This document shows positions 8,087 through 17,724 of a stretch of 64,000 nt of DNA, one piece after another. The notes under the pieces are model-generated. The model was not told where the DNA came from and made no database searches. It worked only from the letters and a program-made list of their open reading frames with translations. The number at the start of each line of letters is the position of its first letter. The first letter of the stretch is position 1. This DNA comes from Phytohabitans sp036906915 (GTDB lineage Bacteria; Actinomycetota; Actinomycetes; Mycobacteriales; Micromonosporaceae): NCBI RefSeq assembly GCF_036906915.1, contig NZ_JBAKHX010000025.1, forward strand, positions 31,537 through 95,536, given 5' to 3'. The position numbers and the translations under genes are program-made.

Positions 8087-8162
8087 GATCAAGGGGAACC
8101 GCATCGATCAAGGGCAAACGCACGCGGAAAAGAGATCGAACCACGTGCGTTTGCCCTTGATC
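8087..8162. repeat. 57-bp palindromic repeat, copy 1 (with half-site)
   Basis: The palindrome is 8106-8162: 22-bp arms (GATCAAGGGCAAACGCACGC... and its near-perfect complement, one mismatch) around a 13-nt loop. A partial arm, GATCAAGG, begins at 8087, exactly 19 bp before the main arm. It lies between convergent genes, so it could also act as a two-way terminator. Confidence 0.85.
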
Positions 8163-8182
8163 GGCGGGGAATGTGGTGGGTG

Positions 8183-10564
8183 TTAGAGGGTGACTGTCGT
8201 CGCTACCGCCACCAGGTCGGAGGTGTGGGTGCCGGCTACGCCTGTGCCGGGCGGGCGGGGGACGAAGTCGGGGAGGGACTCCAGGCCGTCGCTGCCGTCC
8301 ATGACGCGGAAGCTCACCGGGCCGGCACGCTGGCGCAGGACCAGGTCGAGTTCGACGCCCTCCGGGGGTGGGGCGTGGAAGACGAGGCCGAAGGACCACC
8401 GTTCGCCCTCCCGGCCTACCGCCGCCGGCTGGCTCGCTACCCGGGCCGACACCACCGTCGCTGTGGCGGCGTCGACGTGGAGCGCCACCATCCGTGCCGG
8501 GCGCTGCGGTCGCAACCGGAGCCGCAGCGTCCGCTCGGTGCCAGCCGTCGTGGAGGAGAGCACCTCCAGCGCCGGCGGCGCCAGCGCCGCGGCCTGAGCG
8601 GGGCCGGCGCGCAGTGGGTCGGTGCCCAGGGCCGGGAAATCACCGTCCACAGTGGCAGTCGACGAGACGTAGCGCGCGGTCCAGTCCTGGACGGTCCGCT
8701 CCTCGCTCAACCAGCGGGCCTGCCCGGTGCCCGCGTCCAGCGCGTACATCAGGTGCGTTGGGATGGGGTGCGCGGTATCGAAGCGGTCGACACGCAGGCC
8801 CACGCCGGCCAGCACCAGCGCGGCCAGTGTCGCGGCGAGCGGCGGGTACATCGCGCGGCGGCGGGCGCGCGCCGCGGGCATCCCGAGCTGGCCACCGGCT
8901 TCCGGCCACAGTAGATCGAGTACCGGCAGGGCGGCGAGCCCGAGCAGGATGGCGAACAGTGCGGCGGCGCCGCCGGTGGCCATGCCGAGCGCGGGAAACA
9001 GCAGTGCGACCGTCGGCACCAGGATCAGGACGGCGACGGTGGAGCCGAGGGTCAGGAGCGGGACCGCGGCGCGGGGGAAGGCCAGCGCCGCCAGACCGGC
9101 CAGCGCGCCCGCGAGGCAGGGGAGTGTGGCGAGGTACGCCCCGCCGGGCGTGACCGCCGCCAGCGCGGCGCCTATGACGGCCAGCCAGCCAAGTCCCCCG
9201 ATCGCCAGCGAGCCAGGGTCGAGGCGCCGGCGCAGAAGCGCGTACCAGATCGTCAGGACCGCGGCGGCGAGCGCGATGACCGCGAGCCTGAACCACAGTG
9301 GACGGTATGGGTCGAGCACCGCGGCGTAGCCAGGGCGCGCCGCGGTGATCGCGGCCCACAGCAGTTGGGCCGCGACCGGGCCGGCGGCGAGGGGGATGAG
9401 CGCGAGGCCGAAGCCGCCGGCCACGCGCGGCCAGGTGGTGCGGCCGCGGCGGCGCGCGAGCCAGGCGAGCGCGGCCACCGCCGCGAGCGCGAGCGCCGCG
9501 AGGGGCCAGGTCAGCCAGCCCGGGTACCGGACGAGCGCACCCGGCACCGGAAAGTACGTGGCGTCGCCGTCAGCGTCCAGGCCGGACAGGTCGGTGGCGG
9601 CGAACTCGCGGGCGAGCCCGAGCGCGTTGTCGCCGTGGTGCTGGAGGCTGGCGCGGTTCATGGCGGCGGGGGTGTCCAGCGGCGTGTGGTAGGTCGCACT
9701 GCCGTCGATGTAGGCGGAGTTGAGGCCGATGAACCCTTTGTCGAGGAACGCGGTGAAGTCGGTGTCGTTGGGCAGCAGGCGGTAGACCTCGACGGCGAAC
9801 GAGGTGCCCACGGGGTGCGGAGCGGCTCGGCCGTAGACGCCGACGAGCGCGGCGTTGCGCCTGGATGTCTCGAACATGATCACAGGGCCGGTGCTGCCGC
9901 GCGCTTCCAGGTTGAGCACCACGCCGCCGCCGGCAGCGAGCGGGTGGCTGCCGGCGAAGGCGGCCGCGCCGCACAGGCACGCCTCCTCGGCGTCGGTGAG
10001 CACCAGCACCACATCGTTGCGCGGGCGCGGGCCGGCGGCCAGCGCCCGCGCCACCTCCAGGATCGTCGCGACCCCAGCGCCGTCGTCGTTGCCGCCCGGC
10101 CCGGTCTGCACCGAGTCGTAGTGCGCGACCAGGAAGACCCGTCCGGTCGGCGCGGCGCCCGGCAGTAGCGCCACGACGTTGCGCACCCGGGCGAAGGCGC
10201 TGCCGCCCTCGCCGCCGGAGATGTGCCCGGCCTCCAGGCCGACGGTGTCCTGGACCGACGTGTCGAGGCCGAGGCCGCGCAGCGTGCCGGTGATGTGGTC
10301 GCGGACCTGGTCGTTCGCGGCGCTGCCGGCGACGTGCGTGCGCGCGCCGACGGCACTCACATGGGTGAACGCGCGCTCGGCGCTGAACGTGTCCGCGGGC
10401 GCCCCGGCGGCGCGCGGTGAGGGCGGCTGGAGATCGAGCAAGGTGACGGCGCCGACCACCACTAGCGCGAGTAACGCGGCCGCGGCGAAGAGCGCGCGGC
10501 GGTGGGGGCGGGCGAGCGCCCGGTCGGCGTTTGGGAGCAGCGCGACGGCCATGGCGAACATCAT
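8183..10564 (-). CDS. M28-family membrane aminopeptidase-like protein
   Basis: 793 residues. After an N-terminal membrane segment (about 23-43) comes an M28 zinc-peptidase domain. Metal ligands fit AHYDS, GGNDDGAG (bridging Asp), TDAEEA (general base and ligand Glu), NLEARG and TYHTPLDT. The C-terminal half has about 8-9 predicted membrane helices and a final extracytoplasmic domain, the layout of the Fxna/Vps70-like M28 group. It probably cleaves peptides on the outer face of the membrane. ATG 10564 has no obvious ribosome site. The gene is divergent from the phosphatase operon, only about 50 bp away. Confidence 0.85.
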   Translation of the reverse strand: MMFAMAVALLPNADRALARPHRRALFAAAALLALVVVGAVTLLDLQPPSPRAAGAPADTFSAERAFTHVSAVGARTHVAGSAANDQVRDHITGTLRGLGLDTSVQDTVGLEAGHISGGEGGSAFARVRNVVALLPGAAPTGRVFLVAHYDSVQTGPGGNDDGAGVATILEVARALAAGPRPRNDVVLVLTDAEEACLCGAAAFAGSHPLAAGGGVVLNLEARGSTGPVIMFETSRRNAALVGVYGRAAPHPVGTSFAVEVYRLLPNDTDFTAFLDKGFIGLNSAYIDGSATYHTPLDTPAAMNRASLQHHGDNALGLAREFAATDLSGLDADGDATYFPVPGALVRYPGWLTWPLAALALAAVAALAWLARRRGRTTWPRVAGGFGLALIPLAAGPVAAQLLWAAITAARPGYAAVLDPYRPLWFRLAVIALAAAVLTIWYALLRRRLDPGSLAIGGLGWLAVIGAALAAVTPGGAYLATLPCLAGALAGLAALAFPRAAVPLLTLGSTVAVLILVPTVALLFPALGMATGGAAALFAILLGLAALPVLDLLWPEAGGQLGMPAARARRRAMYPPLAATLAALVLAGVGLRVDRFDTAHPIPTHLMYALDAGTGQARWLSEERTVQDWTARYVSSTATVDGDFPALGTDPLRAGPAQAAALAPPALEVLSSTTAGTERTLRLRLRPQRPARMVALHVDAATATVVSARVASQPAAVGREGERWSFGLVFHAPPPEGVELDLVLRQRAGPVSFRVMDGSDGLESLPDFVPRPPGTGVAGTHTSDLVAVATTVTL

Positions 10565-10602
10565 GCTCGGCGGGTGGGTCGCACGCTCCCGGCGCTGTGT
10601 CC

Positions 10603-10608
10603 TAGCGT
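10603..10608 (+). promoter_or_regulatory. -10 element (TAGCGT), leaderless
   Basis: TAGCGT ends 6 nt before ATG 10615. This spacing argues for 10615 rather than the in-frame GTG at 10609 as the real start of the phosphatase gene. Confidence 0.45.
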
Positions 10609-10614
10609 GTGCGC

Positions 10615-11837
10615 ATGACTCGTGGCTCTCGGGTGTCCGCGATGCCGCCGTATCCGCACGGCGGCCGCGGTCCGAGCGGTCGTGTGCCCGCGGAGGAGCG
10701 CCTGCGGGTCCTGCTGGTCGAAGACGACGACGCGGACGCTTTTCTGGTCGGCGAACTGCTCGCCGAGGCCGATGCCCGGGTCGACCTGGTGGTCGCGAGC
10801 AGCCTCAACGAGGCCCGGCAGCGGATCGCAGGTGTCGACTGCGTGCTGCTCGACCTCGGGTTGCCCGACGCCCAGGGCCTCGACGGCCTGCGCCAGGTGC
10901 TGACCATGGCGGGGCCGGCGGCGGTGTGTGTGCTGACCGGCCGGCAGGACGAGCACGTCGGCATCGGCGCGGTGGCCGAGGGCGCCCAGGACTACCTGCT
11001 CAAGGGCCAGGTCGACGGCGTGCTGCTGGCGCGGGCCCTGCGGTACGCCGTCGAGCGGAAGCGTTCCGACGAGAACGCGCGGCGGCTGCGTGAGGTCGAG
11101 CTTCGCCAGGCCGAGTCGGCGCGACTGGAGCGCGGCCTCCTGCCGCAGCCGCTGATGACCACCGACCAGGTGCGGATGTACCCGTTCTATCGGCCGGGGC
11201 GGCACGCCGCCGTGATCGGCGGCGACTTCTACGACGTGGTGCAGACCGGCGAGCGGCTGCACCTCATCGTCGGTGACGTGTGCGGGCACGGCGCCGACGA
11301 GGCGGCCCTGGGCGTCGAGTTGCGGGTTGCCTGGCGGGCGCTGATCCTGGCCGGCGTGGCCGACGAGGCGGTGCTGCCGGCGCTGGAGCAGGTGCTCGTC
11401 AGCGAGCGGCGGGCCAGGGAGATCTTCGCCACCGTCGCCACGGTCTGTCTGGAACTCAGCGAGGGCCGGGCCACGGTGCGGCTGGCCGGTCATCCGCCGC
11501 CGCTGCTGCTCTCCGGTGGCAAGGTGGCGCCGGTGCCGGCGCCGCACGGGCTGCTGCTCGGCGTGCAGCCGCGCAAACCACCGGCGTTCGACCTCGCGTT
11601 CGACCGCGACGACTGGTCTCTGCTCATGTACACGGACGGGCTGATCGAGGGCCGGGTGGGGCGCGGCGAGGAGCGGCTCGACGTGCCCGGTCTCTGCGAG
11701 CTGCTCGGCGAGCCGGAGGCGGGCGAGGTGCCGCTGCCCTCCCTGCCGCAGTGGCTGGTCGGGCGGGCCGAGAGCGCCAACGGCGGCCCACTGGCCGATG
11801 ACGTCGCCATGCTGCTGGTCACGAAGGGTGATGGCCG

Positions 11838-11841
<4 letters not shown>
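10615..11841 (+). CDS. Receiver-PP2C (SpoIIE/RsbU-type) phosphatase
   Basis: About 408 residues. A receiver domain (RVLLVEDDDADAF at its start, phospho-acceptor Asp in VLLDLGLPD) is followed by a short coiled linker and a SpoIIE-type PP2C domain with metal-site motifs GGDFYDV, VGDVCGHG, LLMYTDGLIEGR and DDVAML. Such proteins dephosphorylate anti-sigma-factor antagonists when their receiver is phosphorylated, as RsbU-like switches. It is the first gene of an operon and overlaps the histidine kinase by 4 bp, so that kinase is the likely input. No STAS or RsbW partner is nearby. Confidence 0.92.
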
Positions 11842-13459
<1,618 letters not shown>

Positions 13460-13463
<4 letters not shown>

Positions 13464-13912
13464 CCGAACCGACCGGCGAGACATCCGCGATCGAGGTGCT
13501 GCTGGTCGAAGACGACCCGGGCGACGTGCTCATGACGCAGGAGGCGTTCGAGGAGCACAAGCTGCGCAACCGGCTCACGGTCGTGTCGGACGGCGTCGAG
13601 GCGCTCGCCTACCTGCGCCGCGAGGGCCAGTACGCAGACGCGGTCACGCCCGACCTGATCCTGCTCGACCTCAACCTGCCCCGCAGGGACGGTCGCCAGG
13701 TGCTCGCCGAGATCAAGGAAGATGAGCAGCTCGGCAGGATCCCCGTTGTGGTGCTCACCACATCCCAGGCCGACGAAGACATCCTGCGTAGCTACCAGTT
13801 GCACGCCAACGCGTACGTGACGAAACCGGTCGACTTCGACCGGTTCATCGCTGTGGTCCGGCAGATCGACGAGTTCTTCGTCAGCGTGGTGAAGCTGCCG
13901 CCTCGTGGCTGA
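13460..13912 (+). CDS. Single-domain response regulator (Rcp1-like)
   Basis: 150 residues, receiver domain only. Acidic residues EDD near 17-19, phospho-acceptor D70 (LILLDLNLPRRDG), conserved Thr in VVVLTTS and Lys in YVTKPVD. The sequence type is that of phosphotransfer receivers paired with phytochrome-like kinases. With no output domain it likely acts as a phosphate shuttle or sink for the overlapping CHASE3 kinase. ATG 13460 overlaps the kinase stop by 4 bp, and its own end overlaps the IMPase start. Confidence 0.92.
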
Positions 13913-14708
13913 CCTGATCGAGTCCGTCGGCACGCTGCTACGCGAGGTGGCTGCCACGGTCGTGCTGCCCATGTACCAGCACCTCGCCGAGGACGACGTG
14001 CAGGAGAAGGCGCCTGGCGAGCTGGTGACCGTCGCCGACCGGCGCGCCGAAGAGAGGATCGCGGCCGGCCTGATGGAGCTGCTGCCCGACTCGGCGGTGG
14101 TCGGCGAGGAGGGTGTCGCGGACGACCCCGTCGTGCTGGACCGGCTCCGCGAGCGCGGCCCGGTATGGCTGGTGGACCCGATCGACGGCACCGGCAACTT
14201 CGCGGGCGGGCGAGGGCCCTTCGCGATGATGGTGGCGCTGCTGCGCGGCGGGGCACCGGTGGCGGGCTGGATCTACCAGCCGCTGGAGGAGACGCTCGCC
14301 GTCGCCGAGCTTGGCTCCGGGGCGTACGTCGACGGGGTGCGCGCCACGCTGAACGGCGACGAGCTGGCGACGAGCGGACTGCGCGGCGCGGCGACGACCC
14401 GGTACCTCCCGGGGAACCTTCGCTCCTCCGTCCGGGAGGGCAGCTCCCGCATCTCCGAGCTGCTGCCCAGCCAGCACTGCGCCGGCCGCGAGTACGTCGA
14501 CATCGTCACCGGGCGCCAGCACTTCGTGATGTTCTGGCGCACCCTGCCGTGGGACCACGCGCCGGGCGCCTTGATGGTCGAGGAGATCGGCGGAGTGGTG
14601 CGCCGGATCGACGGTGCGCCGTACGACCTCGCCGACGACCGCTATGGCCTGCTCGCCTGCGCCAGCGAGTCGGTATGGGACCAGGTGCAGGCGGTACTGC
14701 TCAGCTGA
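13905..14708 (+). CDS. Inositol monophosphatase family protein
   Basis: 267 residues. IMPase metal-site motifs are in order: VTVADRRAEE, GEEG, WLVDPIDGTGNFAGG and, at the C-terminal end, LPWDHAPGALMVEEIGG. The family hydrolyses inositol-1-phosphate or related sugar phosphates with Mg2+; the exact substrate cannot be told. The GTG start lies inside the previous receiver gene (8-bp overlap), so it is the last gene of the phosphatase/kinase operon. Its 3' end overlaps the remnant of an XRE regulator on the other strand. Confidence 0.9.
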   Translation: MADLIESVGTLLREVAATVVLPMYQHLAEDDVQEKAPGELVTVADRRAEERIAAGLMELLPDSAVVGEEGVADDPVVLDRLRERGPVWLVDPIDGTGNFAGGRGPFAMMVALLRGGAPVAGWIYQPLEETLAVAELGSGAYVDGVRATLNGDELATSGLRGAATTRYLPGNLRSSVREGSSRISELLPSQHCAGREYVDIVTGRQHFVMFWRTLPWDHAPGALMVEEIGGVVRRIDGAPYDLADDRYGLLACASESVWDQVQAVLLS

Positions 14709-14998
14709 CGGCCTCGCTCGTCCACTGCGTCCCCACCACGCTCAGCAGCTTCAACGCCTCCGCGGACGGGCTACCAGGCGCGGCGCTGTAGATCACGAAG
14801 CGCCTGCCGGGAGGGGTGGGGCCCGCGCCCCTGCTCCATCCGGGCGTAGTAGTCGACCGAGATGCCCGCCAGGCGGGCCACCTCTTCGCGGCGGAGGCCG
14901 GGCGTGCGACGGCGGGCACCAGCGGGGAGTCCGACATCGGCGGGGAGCACCCGGGCACGGCGGCTGCGCAGGAACTCGGCGAGCTGGCGGCGGTCCAT
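14701..14998 (-). pseudogene. Deleted MmyB-like XRE transcription regulator
   Basis: The 5' part encodes an XRE helix-turn-helix of the MmyB-like type (LAEFLRSRRARVLP, TPGLRREEVARLAGISVDYY, MEQGRGP). After about 60 codons the frame changes and the sequence jumps to the C-terminus of the same family (FVIYSAAPGSPSAEALKLL, then TQW and a stop). Family members are usually about 280 residues. Here only about 99 codons remain, so most of the PAS-like ligand domain has been lost. It is divergent from an SDR gene, the usual partner of these regulators. Confidence 0.8.
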
Positions 14999-15049
14999 GC
15001 GGCAATCCTCCGTCGCCGCGGGCGCCGTATCCAGGGACCGCGAGTCCGT

Positions 15050-15072
15050 GGTTGAGCCGGTCTCTGCTCAAC
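15050..15072. promoter_or_regulatory. Inverted repeat, probable operator of the SDR gene
   Basis: GTTGAGC (15050-15056) and GCTCAAC (15066-15072) form a perfect 7-bp inverted repeat with a 9-nt spacer, 28 nt ahead of the SDR start. It may have been the site of the adjacent, now broken, XRE regulator. Confidence 0.55.
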
Positions 15073-15099
15073 GGGCCCGATCCACCGCACGGTGGGTGC

Positions 15100-15828
15100 A
15101 TGAGCGAAGCGAAGGTCGCCCTCGTGACGGGGGCCAACAAGGGAATCGGATACGAGATCGCACGGGGTCTGGGCGCTGCGGGTGCGATGGTGCTGGTGGG
15201 AGCGCGGGACGCGGCCCGCGGGGCGGAAGCCGCGGAGAAGCTGGCCACCGAGGGGTACACGGCGGTGCCGCTGGAGCTGGACGTGACCGACCCGCTGTCG
15301 GTGTCCGCCGCCGCCGCGCGCGTCGAACGGGAGTACGGCCGGTTGGACATCCTGGTCAACAACGCCGGCATCCTCATCGAGCGCGGCCAGCGGCCCAGCC
15401 AGCTGCCGGTGGAGGCGCTCGCTCGCACGTTCGCCACCAACGTGTACGGAATCGTGGCGCTGACCAACGCGCTGCTCCCGCTGATCCGGCGTTCGGTGGC
15501 CGGCCGGATCGTCAACCTGTCGAGCGGGCTCGGCTCGCTCGCTCTGACCAGCGACCCTTCCAACGCCTACGCGCAGTTTCCGTTGCTGGCGTACAACGCG
15601 TCCAAGAGTGCCCTGAACTCGGTCACCGTCTCGTACGCGAACGAGTTGCGCGACACCGGCATCAAGGTGAACGCCGCCGATCCTGGGTACTGCGCCACCG
15701 ATATGAACGGGCACGCCGGCCCGCGTACCCCGGCGCAGGGTGCGATCGCCGCCGTGCGGCTCGCCACGCTGCCCGACGACGGCCCGACCGCCGGCTTCTT
15801 CAGCGAGGACGGCACCGAACCCTGGTGA
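15100..15828 (+). CDS. Short-chain dehydrogenase/reductase
   Basis: 242 residues. Classical SDR: cofactor motif TGANKGIG near the N-terminus, NNAG at about 88, and the catalytic Ser (LSSGLGSL) and YNASK further on. The YxxxK lies after an 18-residue insertion typical of plant-like/carbonyl-reductase SDRs. NAD(P)-dependent oxidoreductase; substrate unknown. I chose ATG 15100 because it begins just before the Rossmann strand (MSEAKVALVTG). It is divergent from the XRE remnant, whose family commonly controls such genes. Confidence 0.88.
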   Translation: MSEAKVALVTGANKGIGYEIARGLGAAGAMVLVGARDAARGAEAAEKLATEGYTAVPLELDVTDPLSVSAAAARVEREYGRLDILVNNAGILIERGQRPSQLPVEALARTFATNVYGIVALTNALLPLIRRSVAGRIVNLSSGLGSLALTSDPSNAYAQFPLLAYNASKSALNSVTVSYANELRDTGIKVNAADPGYCATDMNGHAGPRTPAQGAIAAVRLATLPDDGPTAGFFSEDGTEPW

Positions 15829-15838
15829 TCTTGTCGGA

Positions 15839-15844
15839 TAGGGT
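15839..15844 (+). promoter_or_regulatory. -10 element (TAGGGT), leaderless
   Basis: TAGGGT ends 6 nt before the GTG at 15851, and no ribosome-binding sequence is present between. Confidence 0.5.
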
Positions 15845-15850
15845 GGGGCC

Positions 15851-16624
15851 GTGTCGGCCTACCTTGACGGGCTCTTCTCACTCGATGGGCGCATCGCCCT
15901 CGTGACAGGCGGCAGCTCGGGCATCGGGCGGGCCATCGCGGAGGCGCTGGGCCGGGCCGGTGCCCGGGTCGTGCTGGTCGCGCGGCGGCCCGGGCCGCTG
16001 GACGCGACGGTCGCCGAACTGGCCGGGCACGGCGTTGAGGCCGCCGCAGTGCCCGCCGACCTCGCCGACCGCGTGGCGTTGAGGGCTGCGGCCGAGCGGG
16101 TAACCGGCGTGTACGGCGAGCCGGACATCCTGGTCAACTCGGCTGGCATCAACCTGCGTCCGCCGATGTCCGACCTGACGGAGAACGACTGGGACGCGAC
16201 GATCACCGCCAACCTGGACGCGCCGTTCCTGCTCGGCCAGCGGTTCGGCCCCGCGATGGCCGCTCGCGGCTGGGGCCGGATCATCAACATCGTCTCGCAG
16301 CAGGCCGTGCGGGCGTACGGCAACAGCGGGGCGTACGGCGCGGCCAAGGCGGGGCTCGCCGGGCTCACCCGATCGCAGGCAGAGGCCTGGTCGCGGCACG
16401 GCGTGACCAGCAACGCGATCGCCCCCGGCGTCGTGCCCACGCCGCTGACCAGGGAGTTCTTCTCCGACCCCCAGCGGGTGGCCACCGCGGCGGCGCGCAG
16501 CATGGTCGGGCGCAACGGCGAGGTCGGGGACTTCGCGGGCATGGCGGTGTTCCTGGCGAGCACCTCCAGCGCCTACATCACCGGACAGACGCTCTTTGTC
16601 GACGGCGGGTTCTCCGTGACCTGA
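15851..16624 (+). CDS. Short-chain dehydrogenase/reductase (gluconate 5-dehydrogenase-like)
   Basis: 257 residues. SDR motifs: TGGSSGIG (about 19-26), NSAG (about 97), catalytic YGAAK and the C-terminal TGQTLFVDGG typical of gluconate 5-dehydrogenase or 3-oxoacyl-ACP-reductase-like enzymes. The catalytic Ser is in NIVSQQ. The substrate cannot be fixed. It begins 22 bp after the previous SDR but appears to have its own leaderless promoter. The two SDRs are not close copies of each other. Confidence 0.88.
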   Translation: MSAYLDGLFSLDGRIALVTGGSSGIGRAIAEALGRAGARVVLVARRPGPLDATVAELAGHGVEAAAVPADLADRVALRAAAERVTGVYGEPDILVNSAGINLRPPMSDLTENDWDATITANLDAPFLLGQRFGPAMAARGWGRIINIVSQQAVRAYGNSGAYGAAKAGLAGLTRSQAEAWSRHGVTSNAIAPGVVPTPLTREFFSDPQRVATAAARSMVGRNGEVGDFAGMAVFLASTSSAYITGQTLFVDGGFSVT

Positions 16625-16696
16625 CCGTTCGGATCTGGTAATGCAGGGCGGCCTTAAATCTGAGGCTGGAGTGACTCACGGGGCCGGTGTGTCCGG

Positions 16697-16702
16697 TACG
16701 CT
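16697..16702 (+). promoter_or_regulatory. -10 element (TACGCT), leaderless
   Basis: TACGCT ends 8 nt before the GTG at 16711. Confidence 0.4.
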
Positions 16703-16710
16703 GACGCACC

Positions 16711-17700
16711 GTGCTTCGTCCCCTAGCAGTGGCGCTGGCCGTCGTCGCGTCGGTCGCCTTCGGCGGCCAGGCGCTCGCGGCGCCCAACACCGACGACGAG
16801 GGTGGCACCAAGACGCTGCGCGCCGCGCTCGAAGCGGCCGCGAAGGGCCACGTCGAGGCCCAGGCCAAGCTCGACAACTCCAAGAAGCGCCAGCTCGAGC
16901 TCAGCGTCGAGCTGAAGCGCGTGGAGAGCCGGCTCGCCCAGGTCAGCGTCGAGGTGAGCGCGATCGCCGCCCAGTCGTACCGGATCGGCCGGCTCACCCC
17001 CATCTCCATGCTGCTCAACAGCGCCTCACCCGAAGACTTCCTGGAGCGTGCGGCCGCGCTGGAGCTGCTCGCCCAGCGTGACGGCGTGCAGATGCGCGAG
17101 CTCGCCGAGGCCCGGGAGTCGGTCACCCGCACCAAGGCGGCCATCGACAACGAGGTGCGCGAGCAGGAGAAGCAGGTCGCCATCATGGCGAAGAAGAAGA
17201 AAGACGCCGAGCGGGCGCTCGGCGCCTCAGGTGGCAACGCCACCGGCGGCTTCATCAACGCCAACTCGCCGCTGGCCAAGCCCGCGCCGAAAAACTCGGA
17301 CGGCTCATGGCCCAAGGAGTCGTGCACGATCGACGACCCGACCACCAGCGGCTGCATAACCGCGCGCACCCTGCACGCGATGAACCAGGCCCGGGCCAAC
17401 GGCTTCACCCGGTACCGGTCCTGCTACCGCGGCAGCGGTGGCGGTGAGCATCCCAAGGGCAAGGCGTGCGACTTCGCCGCCGCCACCAACGGGTTCGAAA
17501 ACGTCAACGCCACCGGCGGCGACAAGGCGTACGGCGACAGGCTGGCCGCCTTCTACGTCAAGAACGCGAGCCGGCTCGGCGTCATGTACGTGATCTGGTA
17601 CGCCCAGATCTGGATGCCCGGCACCGGCTGGCGGGCATACAGCGGCAGCGGCAGCCCGGCCGCTACGCACAAGAACCACGTGCACCTGTCAATGCTCTGA
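16711..17700 (+). CDS. Secreted coiled-coil protein with LAS-like peptidase domain
   Basis: 329 residues. Signal peptide (1-24, ending ALAA). A long coiled coil (about 34-170) of the kind found in NlpC/P60 and EnvC-type cell-wall hydrolases, including ISMLLNSASPEDFLERAAAL. The C-terminal domain (about 200-329) has S-x-x-x-E-H-P-K-G-K-A-C-D, fitting the SxHxxGxAxD zinc motif of LAS (M15-like) peptidases with H247 and D254. The final HVH (323-325) supplies the third His. Four Cys could form disulfides. Likely a peptidoglycan-acting enzyme outside the cell; activity is inferred. Confidence 0.75.
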   Translation: MLRPLAVALAVVASVAFGGQALAAPNTDDEGGTKTLRAALEAAAKGHVEAQAKLDNSKKRQLELSVELKRVESRLAQVSVEVSAIAAQSYRIGRLTPISMLLNSASPEDFLERAAALELLAQRDGVQMRELAEARESVTRTKAAIDNEVREQEKQVAIMAKKKKDAERALGASGGNATGGFINANSPLAKPAPKNSDGSWPKESCTIDDPTTSGCITARTLHAMNQARANGFTRYRSCYRGSGGGEHPKGKACDFAAATNGFENVNATGGDKAYGDRLAAFYVKNASRLGVMYVIWYAQIWMPGTGWRAYSGSGSPAATHKNHVHLSML

Positions 17701-17711
17701 CACACCCTGAC

Positions 17712-17717
17712 TAGGCT
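17712..17717 (+). promoter_or_regulatory. -10 element (TAGGCT), leaderless
   Basis: TAGGCT ends 7 nt before the GTG at 17725; no Shine-Dalgarno sequence is seen. Confidence 0.5.
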
Positions 17718-17724
17718 CGCCCGG

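Noticed and set aside
8087..8162. Coding interpretation of the palindromic repeat (similar peptides in several copies)
   Set aside because: The same peptide appears from both strands because of symmetry; there is no start site and the copies lie between genes.
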